This document shows positions 1-12,409 of a stretch of DNA of 64,000 nucleotides, in pieces (the stretch's first letter is position 1; every line of letters starts with the position of its first letter). The position numbers and the translations under genes are program-made. Under the pieces are notes generated by a model. It saw nothing but the letters and a program-made list of their open reading frames with translations. It did not search any database and was not told where the DNA came from. Source of the stretch: Daedaleopsis sinensis (Eukaryota > Basidiomycota > Agaricomycetes > Polyporales > Polyporaceae); NCBI GenBank assembly GCA_033807695.1, contig CM066304.1:3782001-3846000 (forward strand). Reading direction: 5' to 3'.

Positions 1-1436
1 CCACCGTGAATGTAGACACACCCGACTGACATTGCCATTCTCTGACAGAGCTGATCACCGACCCGGACTTGGACGCGGTGTACATCGCGGTAAGTCGCAC
101 CTACGTGGGAACAATACACTTTTCAGCTCAGAGTGACACATCCCTCTCCGTAGCTGCCAAACGGCTTGCACTTCGAGTGGGCCCTCCGTTCCCTACAGGC
201 GGGCAAGCATGTGCTAGTCGAAAAGCCCATGACGTGCACTGCAGAAGAAGCCCGCCAGGTCTTCGCCCTAGCACACAAACAAGGGCTGGTCGCCCTCGAA
301 GCGATGCACTCAACGTTGGTCGAGTCCCTGCCTGCTGTTATCCCATTGCCCGCAGCTGACTAGAACCGGACCTGCTTCTCCAGATTCCACCCCGCGCTCC
401 AGCGCGTGAGGGACATCGTGGCTAGCGGGGACCTGGGGAAGGTCAAGGGCGTCACCGCGGACTTCGCTCTCCCGAGCGTCATGTCTTCGTTGTTCTTCCA
501 GAAAGAAGACCCCCGGTTCCAATACGCCCTTGGAGGCGGCTGCATGATGGACATGGGAGGTCAGCAGCTCTCTACATTCTACCCTCAGCCGATACCTACA
601 TATACTCATGACACGCCGCGATCACGCACCGCGCAGTATACCCAATCGCAGCGGCACGGTTCATGACATCCTCCGACACGGTCCCGCTGACCGTCAACTC
701 CGCGGAAGCCATCGGGCACGCTCTGGACCTGTCTCGCATCGACCGCGGCATGCACGCGACCTTCACCCTCTCCGTGCCGCGCCCCTCTAGCGCTGCATCT
801 TCCGGGGCCCCCGACACCAACACCGACACCGACGCCTCCGCCGACGCTCGGTACGACGCCGTGGGGGCGCTGACGGTCGACTTCGCCATGCCGGGTCGCG
901 GCCCGTGCGGGGTGCTCCCGCGCATGCTCAAGATGGAGATTACCATCGAGCTCGAGCGCGGGGACGTGTTCGTGTACAACTTCGTCAGCCCCGGCGCGTT
1001 CCACTACATCCGCGTGACGCCGAAGAATGGGCGCGCGCGGTACGAGCAGGCGTACACGTTCAAGGACGGACGGGGCGACAGGTCGTGGAGCTCGTATGTG
1101 TGCCCGTCTTCAGGCTGCGTCGCCGCTACTGCGCAGGACGCTGAATGTGGCTGTCTCTAGCTATCGCTACCAGCTCGAGGCGTTCGTGGACAAGATCCGT
1201 GGCCGGACGCCTTCCGTATGGCCGGACGCCACCACGGTCATAACGGAGCTCGAGAGTATAGAGAGGGTGTATGCGAAGGTGGGGACTGCCCTACTGCATC
1301 TTACCGACGATGATCGTGCTCACTCATGTTCAATGGCACACACTGTTAGGCCGGATTGCCTGCGCGAAGCATGTCGTCTTACAAGTTGGAGGAAGCGACG
1401 GAAGAAGCCGGCGGACCCGGACTCGCGCAAGGCTGA
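1..1436 (+). CDS. Gfo/Idh/MocA oxidoreductase (dihydrodiol / D-xylose 1-dehydrogenase type), 5' truncated
   Basis: NAD(P)-dependent oxidoreductase of the dimeric dihydrodiol dehydrogenase / D-xylose dehydrogenase group. The Rossmann GxGxxG start lies outside the window. Visible blocks in order: LITDPDLDAVYIA, intron, LPNGLHFEWALRSLQAGKH, VLVEKPMTC (the family's EKP motif with the conserved lysine), intron, FHPALQRVRDIVASGDLG, GGGCMMDMG, intron, YPIAAARFMT, a C-terminal beta-sheet domain, and YRYQLEAFVDKIRGRTP. I place the last intron after VYAK (from about 1278, ending before GCCGG near 1351). This gives the family-like tail AGLPARS and a stop at 1434-1436. Without that intron the frame would run to 1587 with a tail unlike the family. 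The central domain carries a low-complexity insert of Asp, Thr, Ala and Ser. The substrate cannot be read from sequence. Confidence 0.88.
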
Positions 1437-2494
1437 GTGTCCTGATCGTTCTACTGATACCTGGTATATTCAAGAGGAGAACGTCCGACTACCTTCGCAT
1501 GTCGCACACGTACTATGTAGTGTACCTTCGTTTTGCATACCGAATGCGAAAGTACCCGAAGTTCCACGGCTACTGTGGGGTCAGTAAAAAGCACACGAAG
1601 GTAGAAAGAGTGTCTACATCGTCCACATTCTGCGGAGTCTGCGAGCCACCGCTCGTCTTCGGCACAGGGAGCTCGTGTGTACTTCCAGTGGCGGGTGTCT
1701 CCGGTTCCTTGGTGGCATCCATGTCGCCTGAATGACAGAGTACCATAACTGGAAGGCTCAAAAGTGAATATATACCGTTGCCTACCCCACATCATACTCC
1801 GTGAGACGAAGACTCGAAGGAAGCCGAAGACGTTTCCTGAGAAGAATACCAACTGAGTCTATTGAGATATGCAGAGCTTCAGTTGATGCATTCAGAGCCC
1901 GGGTGGAGCCTTCGACAGTATCACAACTTCCAGAGGGCATGGGGCGTTGGCTCCGACGGGCGGAAAAGTCGTGTCAGACCTGTAGGAGAAGCAAGACGTA
2001 GGGACAAAAACAGAGAATCTATCACAGTATCACTGGTCTAGGACAGCTAGCATGATGCGAACGGCGTGTTAGTTGAATGTTGCGTTTGTATCCAACACTT
2101 ACGGTCACTGGCTCGGAGGAGGACTGGATCAACCAACGTTACGCGTGACTTCCCGAAGTAGTTACCTGGTACGGTAACGTTACACGCGTTACACGCCAGC
2201 AGTCAAACAAATAAGGTTTGATGTCCAACATTAACCGCGACGTTGAAACGAACCTCCGTGCATATGGACCATGGTTACTATAGGTTACCATGGATAAACC
2301 AAGGACTTGCTGGACAGTCACCCATATGTATGTTCCGTATTTTCTATCGTTGATTTGGTTGTAGGGGTGAGCGCCCGGCGAGGATAAATGCATTAGAGCG
2401 ACAACCAGTGTGACCTACCACGATTGGCATAACACGCTCTGTGCGATCGGCGAACATCGTGGATTTCCACGCCGATGTCGATTGCAAGAGCAAG
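1437..2494. other. intergenic region, no gene seen
   Basis: Open frames here are short and lack conserved blocks. Around 2150-2200 there are repeated GTTAC/GTAAC words. At about 2268-2292 two NcoI-like CCATGGT/ACCATGG arms face each other across roughly 11 nt. No tRNA or coding signature was seen. It separates the end of the dehydrogenase from the 3' end of TRM82. Confidence 0.5.
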
Positions 2495-4628
2495 TTAGGT
2501 TGCATCCATTTCAACATCTTGTACATCCCCGCCGCCCTCACTCGGGCCCCCATCGCTCTCAGACCTCGTCCTCTTGACCTCTCGCCCGGCCTCCGCCTCT
2601 GCATCTCCGGTCTCGCTCGCCCCGCGCTTCTGCTGCTCCTGCTCCTGAATCTTGGCGAGGAGTGCCTTCTTTTTCTTGAGCCGCCCCAATTCGCGCTGCG
2701 TCATCTGTTTCCCGCCCGTCTCGGGGTCTATGGCGGCCGCCTCCGAGAGGGTGTCCCGGATGAGCGGGTCGTGCTCTGGGTCCACGTTCTTCGGGAGGGA
2801 GGAGAGGTCTGAATAAAGATCGAGCGTCTTCAATTCTTCGGGCGTCGCTGCGGAACGATGTGAGTGGGTCAGGCGCGAATCAGGCCGTGAAGAAGGTACC
2901 TGGAGTACGACAGGCTGCATTTAGCGCAGCGAGGAGAGGCCCAGCAGGGCTCGGCCGCTCAGACAGCTGCGGGCGCTCAGCATGGTCGAAGAAACAAGCG
3001 GATGGGTCCGGACTCACGTTCGCACCGTTCCACTCGAGTAATCTCACGAACTGCGGGTCCTCTGACACTGTGTTGGAGGCGCCTGCCCATTGCGCGTCCA
3101 CCAAAGCCCACACATCGCCGGCGGGACCGACCGTGAAATCAATCACAGGCACACCAATGTCAACGGCGTGGATGGCTGGGGTCGACGTGCTGTGATCGCC
3201 TTCTGGAAAGGGGGTGTAGAAGATTGCGGTAGCTCTGCGGCGCACAAGGTATGAGCTGGTGGGTGAATGATGCTGAACAGGACACTCACCCTACGGCGCT
3301 GAACACAATGAACCTCCCATGCTCTCCGCGATCCACGGACGAGATTCGATGCACGACGAATACGACGACCTCCTCGGGAGCTGATGGGGGCACTTTGGCA
3401 GTCTCTTCTGACGGGCCATTCTCAAGCATGGTCTGGTCATCAATATCTGCTTCGGCGTCGGGTTTCTCTCCACTTTCACTCTCCTCACGCGGCTGTGCGT
3501 TTCCTGCACCTTTGCCCTTCCTGCGCCCTCGCCGACCCTTACCCTTTCCATCTTCTGTTCGCTGTGCACCTTTTGCACCTTCCCCCTCGTCGCCGTCACC
3601 ATCAGCCTGTCCGCGTTGTCTTTTAGGCGTCTTCACCTTGATGTAAGGCTCGACGGTGGATGATACGGGGATGTCGGTGAGCAGCTTGCCGGACATCCAG
3701 TCCCATACCTTGAGAATCGGGTCACCACCTCCCGAGACGAAAGTATCTGGTTGGAACGATGTGATGTGGATGGCGGAGACAAACCTGAGCGCGACGAAGG
3801 GGGCTGTTTGGACGTTGTCTCAAGACACGGGAACAGGGGCCACGCACTTTTCGTGCCCAAGGCAGTATCGCTCGATGGCATACCCCTGCGGAAACCAGCT
3901 CACTCGGATATGTTCGTCGCGGTCGGCTGTGATGATGTACTTCTCGTCCGGAGTGAGCAAAAAGGTGGTGAGCAATGAGGCATGACCGAGAACCAGCGTT
4001 CCGTTCGAGGGATTTTCGTGAGCAGTTAGTGACCCGCGTTTCGACGCGCCCGTGGGTCCGGAAGGCTCAGCAGATGAAGTGAGAGGTTCCGGGATGAGAG
4101 GATAGCTGTGGGCAGGGCGTCGGTTGGGTGCACCTGCGAGTAAGGCCGTGCAGGGTTCACCTGAAGACGTCCCCGAACTTGTCACTAATCACGATCGTCT
4201 GGCCATCGCGAGTGAATGCAACCTCTGTGGGCTTTTTGGGAAGTTCGCTGAGGTAGCCAACGACATGTGGGTATGACGTTCGGGTCTGAAAGTGAACTAG
4301 TACTCACCGCTCACTGGCGAGCTCCGGGGTGTCCGTCAAATTCCAAACTTTCAGCTTCTTGTCGTCCCCAGTAGTCGCTAGATGCAGCAGCTGTGGGTGT
4401 ATGGCTATACATCGGATGGGCCCAGACTTGTTCAGTGTTTCATGGTTGTCCAGCCGGGTGGTAGAACAGACGAGGTCACCAGTACTGGGACCAATACCCT
4501 CAGTTCACCAGCTTGATGGCGGGTAGGTTGATCACATACAGAGAGTCGAGAAGATAGAAGTGTGGTCCAGACACTATCAGGGCCTTTTCCGCGTTCAATA
4601 CAAGAGCAGTCGGGGCGAAGTACGGCAT
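2495..4628 (-). CDS. TRM82: tRNA (guanine-N7-)-methyltransferase non-catalytic WD40 subunit TRM82 (WDR4 homologue)
   Basis: Regulatory partner of the Trm8/METTL1 methyltransferase that makes m7G46 in a subset of tRNAs; acts in the nucleus. The start at 4628 gives MPYFAPTALVLNAEKALIVSG. The first intron begins at GTATGT inside the LDSL codons. WD40 blocks follow: GPIRCIAIHPQLLHLATTGDD-KKLKVWNL, PTEVAFTRDGQTIVISDKFGDVF, LGHASLLTTFLLTPDEKYIITADRDEHIRVSWFPQGYAIE, FVSAIHI and FVSGGGDPILKVWDWMSGKLL. A long Lys/Arg/Gly/Glu-rich insert (about 3290-3640) follows, then PVIDFTVGPAGDVWALVD. The C-terminal block LDLYSDLSSLPKNVDPEHDPL is typical of Trm82. A basic coiled tail around QRELGRLKKKKALLAKIQEQEQQ ends the protein. 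At least five introns. Its head faces a tRNA-Asp gene about 120 bp upstream. Confidence 0.9.
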
Positions 4629-4748
4629 GGTTCCTGGTTAGAAACTTGGTTACAAGTAACAACAGCGTCGACTCGGAAATTCGACTATCGAGAAAAGGAA
4701 AGGTACCCCCATTGGGATAATAGTTCGCAGTATGCTCCTCATGGTAAC

Positions 4749-4830
4749 TCTCTGTTAGTATATCGGTTAGTACACGCGCCTGTCATTATTGCGGTCGCGC
4801 GAAAGCGGGGTTCGACTCCCCGACAGAGAG
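4749..4830 (+). tRNA. tRNA-Asp (anticodon GTC) with a ~10-nt intron
   Basis: A full cloverleaf can be drawn. The acceptor stem is 4749-4755 paired with 4823-4829, with discriminator G at 4830. The D stem is GTAT/GTAC at 4758-4761/4770-4773, and the anticodon stem CGCGC/GCGCG at 4775-4779/4797-4801. The anticodon GTC is at 4782-4784. The T stem is CGGGG/CCCCG at 4806-4810/4818-4822 around a TTCGACT loop. Ten nucleotides at about 4786-4795 sit one base after the anticodon, the canonical position of a tRNA intron. The variable loop is AAAG with A at position 46, so this tRNA is not itself an m7G46 substrate. Confidence 0.93.
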
Positions 4831-5348
4831 CAGAAATTACTATTTTTGTACAGCAAACATCCAAGGCAACAAGTGGCACAATCCCTACGTGAATAGTTGC
4901 GCGTAGAAATGCCGTATCTATGACGTATTCCTGGACACGAATGTGTTCAGGTCTGTCGGGAGTAAAGGCGTGGTAACCTCACGTGACTATTTCTCACGAT
5001 GTATGTGTGATTGAGTAAGCTTGAGCGTACCAACGACTGGGCCTTCCTAGTTACTGTCTTCGGACTTGACTTAAGTCTGTAAGCTGTAGCAAATATTACA
5101 GCGACTGTAGCTACGAAGATCAGGGAAGTAGAATCCGCTCGATGCTCCGCGCCGCTGGCCGAGGGCTGGCGAAGCCTGCCCGAGGCGCGGCGCCTTGCGT
5201 TGGTAAGAAGTGCGAGTCACTACTCGTATTAGTACTACATACTGGTACTCCGGCCGGGTGAGTACTTCTTCTAAATTCTGTTCACGAACAACTGCATTTT
5301 CGTGGACAGGTCTGCCCGGAGGGCCCGTGTTATAACTACGACCGATCG
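4831..5348. other. intergenic region between tRNA-Asp and the S28 peptidase 3' end
   Basis: It holds the tRNA 3' flank and the presumed 3' untranslated region of the minus-strand peptidase. At 5146-5192 GC-rich words GCGCCGC and GGGCTGGCGAAGCC form weak dyads. No gene was seen. Confidence 0.45.
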
Positions 5349-7610
5349 TTAAAAGCACAACAGCCATTCCTCTAAGGCCATTTGGAACAGGCCCAAGCCG
5401 GAGTAAAATGGCTCTTGTGAGATGGGACTGTAGAACCCGACAGTCCTGAAGTCGGAGTGATTGGCATCTGGAGTCAGCAGAACTCGCAAATCGGAGGCAT
5501 GCACCATGTTCGCATGCGTGAGACCAAAGAAAGACGGAAACTCTGGTGCAACGTTGCACCTGGGGGCCAAAGGGTTAGAGAAAGCTCAACAAGCAAAGAC
5601 CAGACGACGAGGCGCACCGAGGTATCACCACGTTCGAAGGACGCTGTGGAGAGTTCGACTCGATGGAAGCAAGACCCATAGTCCTCCATGGGTCAACTAG
5701 GCACCCACGCTGTAAGTATTCGAACGGACAGCGAACAAACGGGGCGAGCACCAAGGTACTCACATTCGCCGTTCGTGAATAAGACGTTCGACGGGGTCAT
5801 GTTCCAGCCACCATACTTGTTGATATGGTCCACCGCCGGTGCGGCGGGTAGGCCATTGGGAAAGGTGGAATTGCACTGAAACTGGAAGCATTCGAGGGAG
5901 CGGAAGGACGTCTCAATGGACCGCGGGTTGTTTGCGTCGCCTCTTTGGTAGAAACCTTCGGTCGCGAACAAGGAGCACGGTGAGATGGGACATAACCTGT
6001 ATGATAAACTCGACAGAGAATCCGCCTACAAGGCGAGTGGAATCACATACCCCACTCTGAGCAATACTGCCACATCCACGCGCGGTCGGTCGCAGGGTCG
6101 TCGTCGCCAGGAATCGCCGCGTAGTTAACCTCCTGTATCGCCGTCAAGAACGCGTCGAGCCCGGCTTCATTTCCCAGCGCCGCCGCTATGCCCGTCTCAA
6201 ACGGAGTGGCCGTGAAGTTCTGCGTCTCCAGAACGTTGCAGAACGGCAAGACGGACGCCTCGAACCCATAGTACTGCACATCCAAACCCCAGACCAACCA
6301 GTCAATCGCACCCGACTTCGGGATGTCGCACGTCGCTACACGCACGCACCTGGTAGAAACGCAGCGGGTCCATGAGCACGCCCGCCGCGCTCGCGTCGCT
6401 CGCGTTCGCCGCCTCCTCCCGCGTGACACCCCCGCCGCGCGCGCTCAGCAGCCTGAATTTCATCTCCGCCGCGTCCTGCGCGGACGCGTGCGCGAGCGTG
6501 TCGTCCACGAAGCGCGTGACCGCGCTCCAGTCTGCGGAGCAGTTCCGCGTGAGGCTCCGCTCCGCCGCGGCGTAGTACGCGGCCATGTCGATCTGCGCGT
6601 GCACGGGCGCGGAGGACGCCCAGACGGCGAAGAAAGTCTCGGGGTTCCGGACGCGGAGGAGCGCGCCGCGGACGCCGGGGTAGGACCCCCCGAGCCAGAT
6701 CCAGGGCGTGTTCGAGGGATGCAGGGGGCTCTTCAGGTCTGGCTGGGCATCTGAGGCGTTCGCAGCCTGAGGGACGAAGGCGGAGGCGGAGCCAGAGGTG
6801 GGAGTAGGGCTATGGCGGGATGAGGTGAGGGAGAACCTGTTGGCGAAGTAGACGACGTCTTCGAGGGCCTGGTCGGTGGTGAGGAACTTCCACTGCTCGG
6901 CGGTGGTGTTCTCCTGGAGGGATAGGTCCGCTAAATACCGCGCTCCGCGCTCATGTCGTATCTACGGGAAGCACGTACGTTCACTGGAAACGGCATCGAA
7001 TCTCCGTAAAAGCGATGCTCCCACAGAATAGCAAGCCCACTGAATCTCTTCGCCAATCGCATGGTCGCTGACAGGCCATGATACTCCTGGAATGCATCAG
7101 TTCGCCATTACTGCGAGTACATCACGGGTGAATGGGGAGGGCGATCAACCTGCAAGTAGTATGGCAAGAGCGGCTCGGCATTTTGCTCCCCGGAATCGAA
7201 CACTTGACCATGGCGGCATGGTCAGCGAGCGCGAGTGTCGTAAGTGTAGAGACGCGTACGGAAGACGGGACCCCCCGGTTTATAGTATGTGTCGTTGACC
7301 CAGTACCGGTTCTTGAACGTGCCCGGGGTGCCTCCAAAATGATCGCTAGGCATCTACTCACGACTGAATATCAGCGACGCACGACGCACGCACTGTGTCA
7401 TTCACCCACATCGAAAAACAACGCGTCGTTCGGGGCTGTCTCTCCTCTCCGGACTGGCGGGAGATCTTCGTAGAAGCTCATTTTCGGCACGCGCGAACAG
7501 GGCGACGCTTGAGGATTCAAAACCTGTGCGTCCACCTCGGTCAGTAGATACGAGACGCATCCCAGCATCGTCAGAACCGCCAGCATGATGCGCGAGGGGA
7601 GGCGAGTCAT
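5349..7610 (-). CDS. secreted serine carboxypeptidase/aminopeptidase, peptidase family S28
   Basis: Extracellular or vacuolar serine peptidase of the prolyl carboxypeptidase / DPP2 family, cleaving at proline. The N-terminus (start 7610) has a signal peptide, IMLAVLTMLGCVSYLLTEVDA. Conserved blocks appear in order: FKNRYWVNDTYYKPGGPVF, then after an intron LFDSGEQNAEPLLPYYLQ, EYHGLSATMRLAKRFSGLAI, LWEHRFYGDSMPFPVN, and the nucleophile motif WIWLGGSYPG (Ser codon near 6687). Further on come WDVQYYGFEASVLPFCN, YCSEWG, FTNGE joined by an intron to FDPW (catalytic Asp), and NMVHASDL (probable catalytic His). All three catalytic elements are present, so the gene looks functional. Many short introns. 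The last exon ends with LEEWLLCF and TAA at 5349-5351. Confidence 0.88.
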
Positions 7611-7953
7611 CTTACGACCTGCCTTGGGTGATTGCGAACTGGTTTTATACGTTGTAGATAGAGTTTATAGTGTGTCCCAACGGAGCAGCGACGGACGAGA
7701 TAAGAGGAGGAGCATGATCCAGCTTCTTAAGTTCGTCGACATCGTCCATGCGTACTCACATTCGCGTCGGCCCGGGACTCCGCTGGGGCCCGTCGTCTCC
7801 GCGTTGTATTGCTGTATTGAGTAGTATGTGCCGTTCGGTCAATTCAATTGAGGCACTGCAGATGCAGATGACCTGTGTAGCATCAATAGATAATCTTACA
7901 AGAGTGGTTAGTCCCTATTAATCCGGCCCAGATAACCCTGTAATGGCAATGTG
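7611..7953. other. intergenic region between the S28 peptidase start and the GH47 end
   Basis: Both neighbours are on the minus strand, so this holds the GH47 3' flank and the peptidase promoter. A short plus-strand frame at 7585-7824 has no conserved features. No gene was seen. Confidence 0.45.
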
Positions 7954-10227
<2,274 letters not shown>

Positions 10228-11637
10228 GTCCGACTGAGATCGTTGTTCAAGATGCGGGAAGTACTAGTGATGAGTAGGTTGCCTAGGCAATCATGAATCG
10301 AGCACTAGGACGAGCATGTACACGACCGGGTCAGAGAGCGAGTGTAATGCGTGAGCGACGATGAAGACACTGTGGATCTGGCCAGAAAATGGAGACAAGA
10401 TATTCCACGGCAATGTGGAAGGATATGCACGACTCTGGAGGAGGAGGAGGAGGAGTGTCTGGGAAGGCCCTGGGAATCGCGTCCGCTGTCAGTGGTGGCA
10501 GGAGGCTGAGCTGGTGTGGCGACGAACTCAGACTACGAATGCCAAGAGATTGATTCAAGCAGTACAGCCACCGACGGCGAGATCCAAATCTTGGACGCCG
10601 CAACGTTTTCCGCGATCGGGAAATTGTCTTGCTTTGCCAAGCTATAAGTTATTCCGACTCTTCCGGCTGTGTTTAACCAACCTCGTCTCAAAGGGAGTTG
10701 CGAGGGTCCGCTCCATGAGATGATGTACTTGCAGAAGGGATAGGAGCCACGCACTTTCTGTCTTACGGAGAAGCAGAGTCACCTCCTGGCGAGATTATTG
10801 TTGTTCAAAAGGCTATGAGCCGCGCAGAGGTTGGTCTCTTCTCCATAAATCCATATGGCTAGCCATCATCATGGTTGCAAGCTTCTTGATGCTCTGGGTG
10901 AGACCATGACGGCTCTCGACAATGACATGCTTCTACCTGTGGACCAGTTGTTTGACTCGGCGGAGACGGACTATCAGAGACTATCAGCTGCGACGAACTG
11001 GTATTAGTACGCACGGTGCAATACGGTTCCTCAATAGGCGTGTATTCTATCTAGGTCGACCCTGCCCGCACTAAAATCCATTTCGATGGGAGGTTATCCC
11101 TCCCCGGGCCTCCCGAGTCAGAAAGACTGGGTTCGATTCAAAGTACGAGGTCAACCTTGAATATTAGAGGGCAGCACTTCATAGTCACGAAAGTGCATGC
11201 GGACATGTGTTAGAGTACGCACCGTTAAAGACTTATGGTTCAAGTTCTTGCTAGATGGCGTTCAAACTCGAAGTAGGCGATGATGATGGTGACCCGGGGC
11301 CCAGTGTTAAGTTGCGGCACTCCTGGTAGAAGAAAGCGGAAGTGCTTCTCGCCTTATATTCGCTCTCTGCAGCTGCGCATAGCACGCCTCCTGGCCTTCC
11401 TGACAGGTTTTCCGGGGCCCGACAGTCGCATACCCATTAATGTACTTACCCAGCTACGCCGCAGTCATCATGTGACCGTAGTAAGGAAAATCGAACCTCT
11501 TCTCAACGAGTTGAACTACGGATCGAACCGTGCGTTCGTCGGTTATCCAAACGCTCATCGTTCGCGTAAGCTCACTCAGCACTCGTCCGTCGCGTCCCCG
11601 ACCTTTGTCTTCTCCTCCCCCTCGTTCAATTACTCGA
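10228..11637. other. 1.4-kb intergenic region between divergent GH47 and ERV1
   Basis: It holds the two promoters. A GGA microsatellite lies near 10436-10454. A 46-nt element at 11476-11521 has CCGTAGT/ACTACGG ends and an internal TTCGAT-type loop on the minus strand that recalls a tRNA T-arm. A tRNA-like T-loop word also occurs near 11136, but no cloverleaf folds there. A 50-codon plus-strand frame starting with ATG near 10855 has no recognisable features. Confidence 0.4.
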
Positions 11638-12282
11638 ATGTCGGCCGACGCGTCGAGCTCGTCCTCCAAGCCCTCCAAGCCGCCGCTCCCTCCAGGCATG
11701 GTCCTTGGCCCCGACGGCAAGCCTTGCAAAATATGCACCGCGTTCCGCAACTGGAAGCCTAAGACCGACGGCTCCTCCACCCAGCAGCAGCCCGCCCCCG
11801 CATCCGGCCAGCGGAAGACAGCAGCGATGATGGCCGCCTTCGCCTCGGGGGCCGGGTTTGCCGCCTCCCCATCCCCGTCCTCATCCTCATCGCAGACGAC
11901 CGCCTCCAACCCGGAGCCCGAGCCCGTGCGGCCTGCGGACTGCCCGCCCGACGTGGAGCAGCTCGGGCGCGCGACGTGGACGTTCCTGCACACGACCGCG
12001 GCGTACTACCCCGAGCGACCTTCCCCAGCGCAGCGCGTGAACATGCTCTCGCTCCTGCGCGCGCTGCCCGTGCTCTACCCGTGCTCCCACTGCGCGCAGC
12101 ACCTCGGGAAGAACATGGACACGCGCCCGCCAGACGTGAGCGGGCGCGGCGCGCTGAGCAGGTGGTTGTGCGAGCAGCACAACGAGGTGAACGCGCGGCT
12201 GGGCAAGGCGCGGTTCGAGTGCACGGAGGAGCGGCTCGACGAGCGGTGGAAGGACGGGCCAGCCGATGGGAGGTGCGACTGA
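11638..12282 (+). CDS. ERV1: FAD-linked sulfhydryl oxidase ERV1/ALR
   Basis: Mitochondrial intermembrane-space oxidase that re-oxidises Mia40 during disulfide-relay import. I chose the ATG at 11638 (MSADASSSSSKPSK). An in-frame ATG at 11530 exists but precedes sequence with no conservation. The protein is 214 aa with no intron. An N-terminal shuttle cysteine pair lies in KPCKICTAFRNW, followed by a Ser/Pro/Gln-rich linker. The Erv domain follows: CPPDVEQLGRATWTFLHTTAAYYPERPSPAQR, active-site CxxC in YPCSHCAQHLGK, the FAD-binding CEQHNEVNARLGK, and a C-terminal Cys. The linker is long for the family. It converges with ZNHIT2, with 127 bp between stops. Confidence 0.92.
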   Translation: MSADASSSSSKPSKPPLPPGMVLGPDGKPCKICTAFRNWKPKTDGSSTQQQPAPASGQRKTAAMMAAFASGAGFAASPSPSSSSSQTTASNPEPEPVRPADCPPDVEQLGRATWTFLHTTAAYYPERPSPAQRVNMLSLLRALPVLYPCSHCAQHLGKNMDTRPPDVSGRGALSRWLCEQHNEVNARLGKARFECTEERLDERWKDGPADGRCD

Positions 12283-12409
12283 GGTGTCGACGAGGAGAGG
12301 TGCGTTTTCCGCGAGGTGGTCCGCGTCGGCGAGCACTCATCGCAGCATACAATCGATTCGTACCCCCCGTGCAGTACTACTGTCATACACGAACGCCGTC
12401 TAATGACAA

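Noticed and set aside
1451..1852. 133-codon minus-strand frame after the dehydrogenase
   Set aside because: Random composition and no splice or homology support.
7180..7260. Possible minus-strand tRNA (GTTCGATTCCGGGG with a GACCATG/CATGGTC stem)
   Set aside because: The GTTCGATTCC part is coding sequence for LFDSGE of the S28 peptidase and the stem lies in its preceding intron; no cloverleaf.
10331..10754. Minus-strand frames upstream of GH47
   Set aside because: They overlap a GGA microsatellite and lack conserved sequence.
11040..11165. Possible tRNA with a GGTTCGATTC T-loop
   Set aside because: The T stem does not pair (CTGGG against CAAAG) and no acceptor stem is found.
11476..11521. 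Possible minus-strand tRNA or tRNA fragment
   Set aside because: CCGTAGT/ACTACGG ends and a TTCGAT loop look tRNA-like, but only 46 nt lie between them and no anticodon arm can be drawn.
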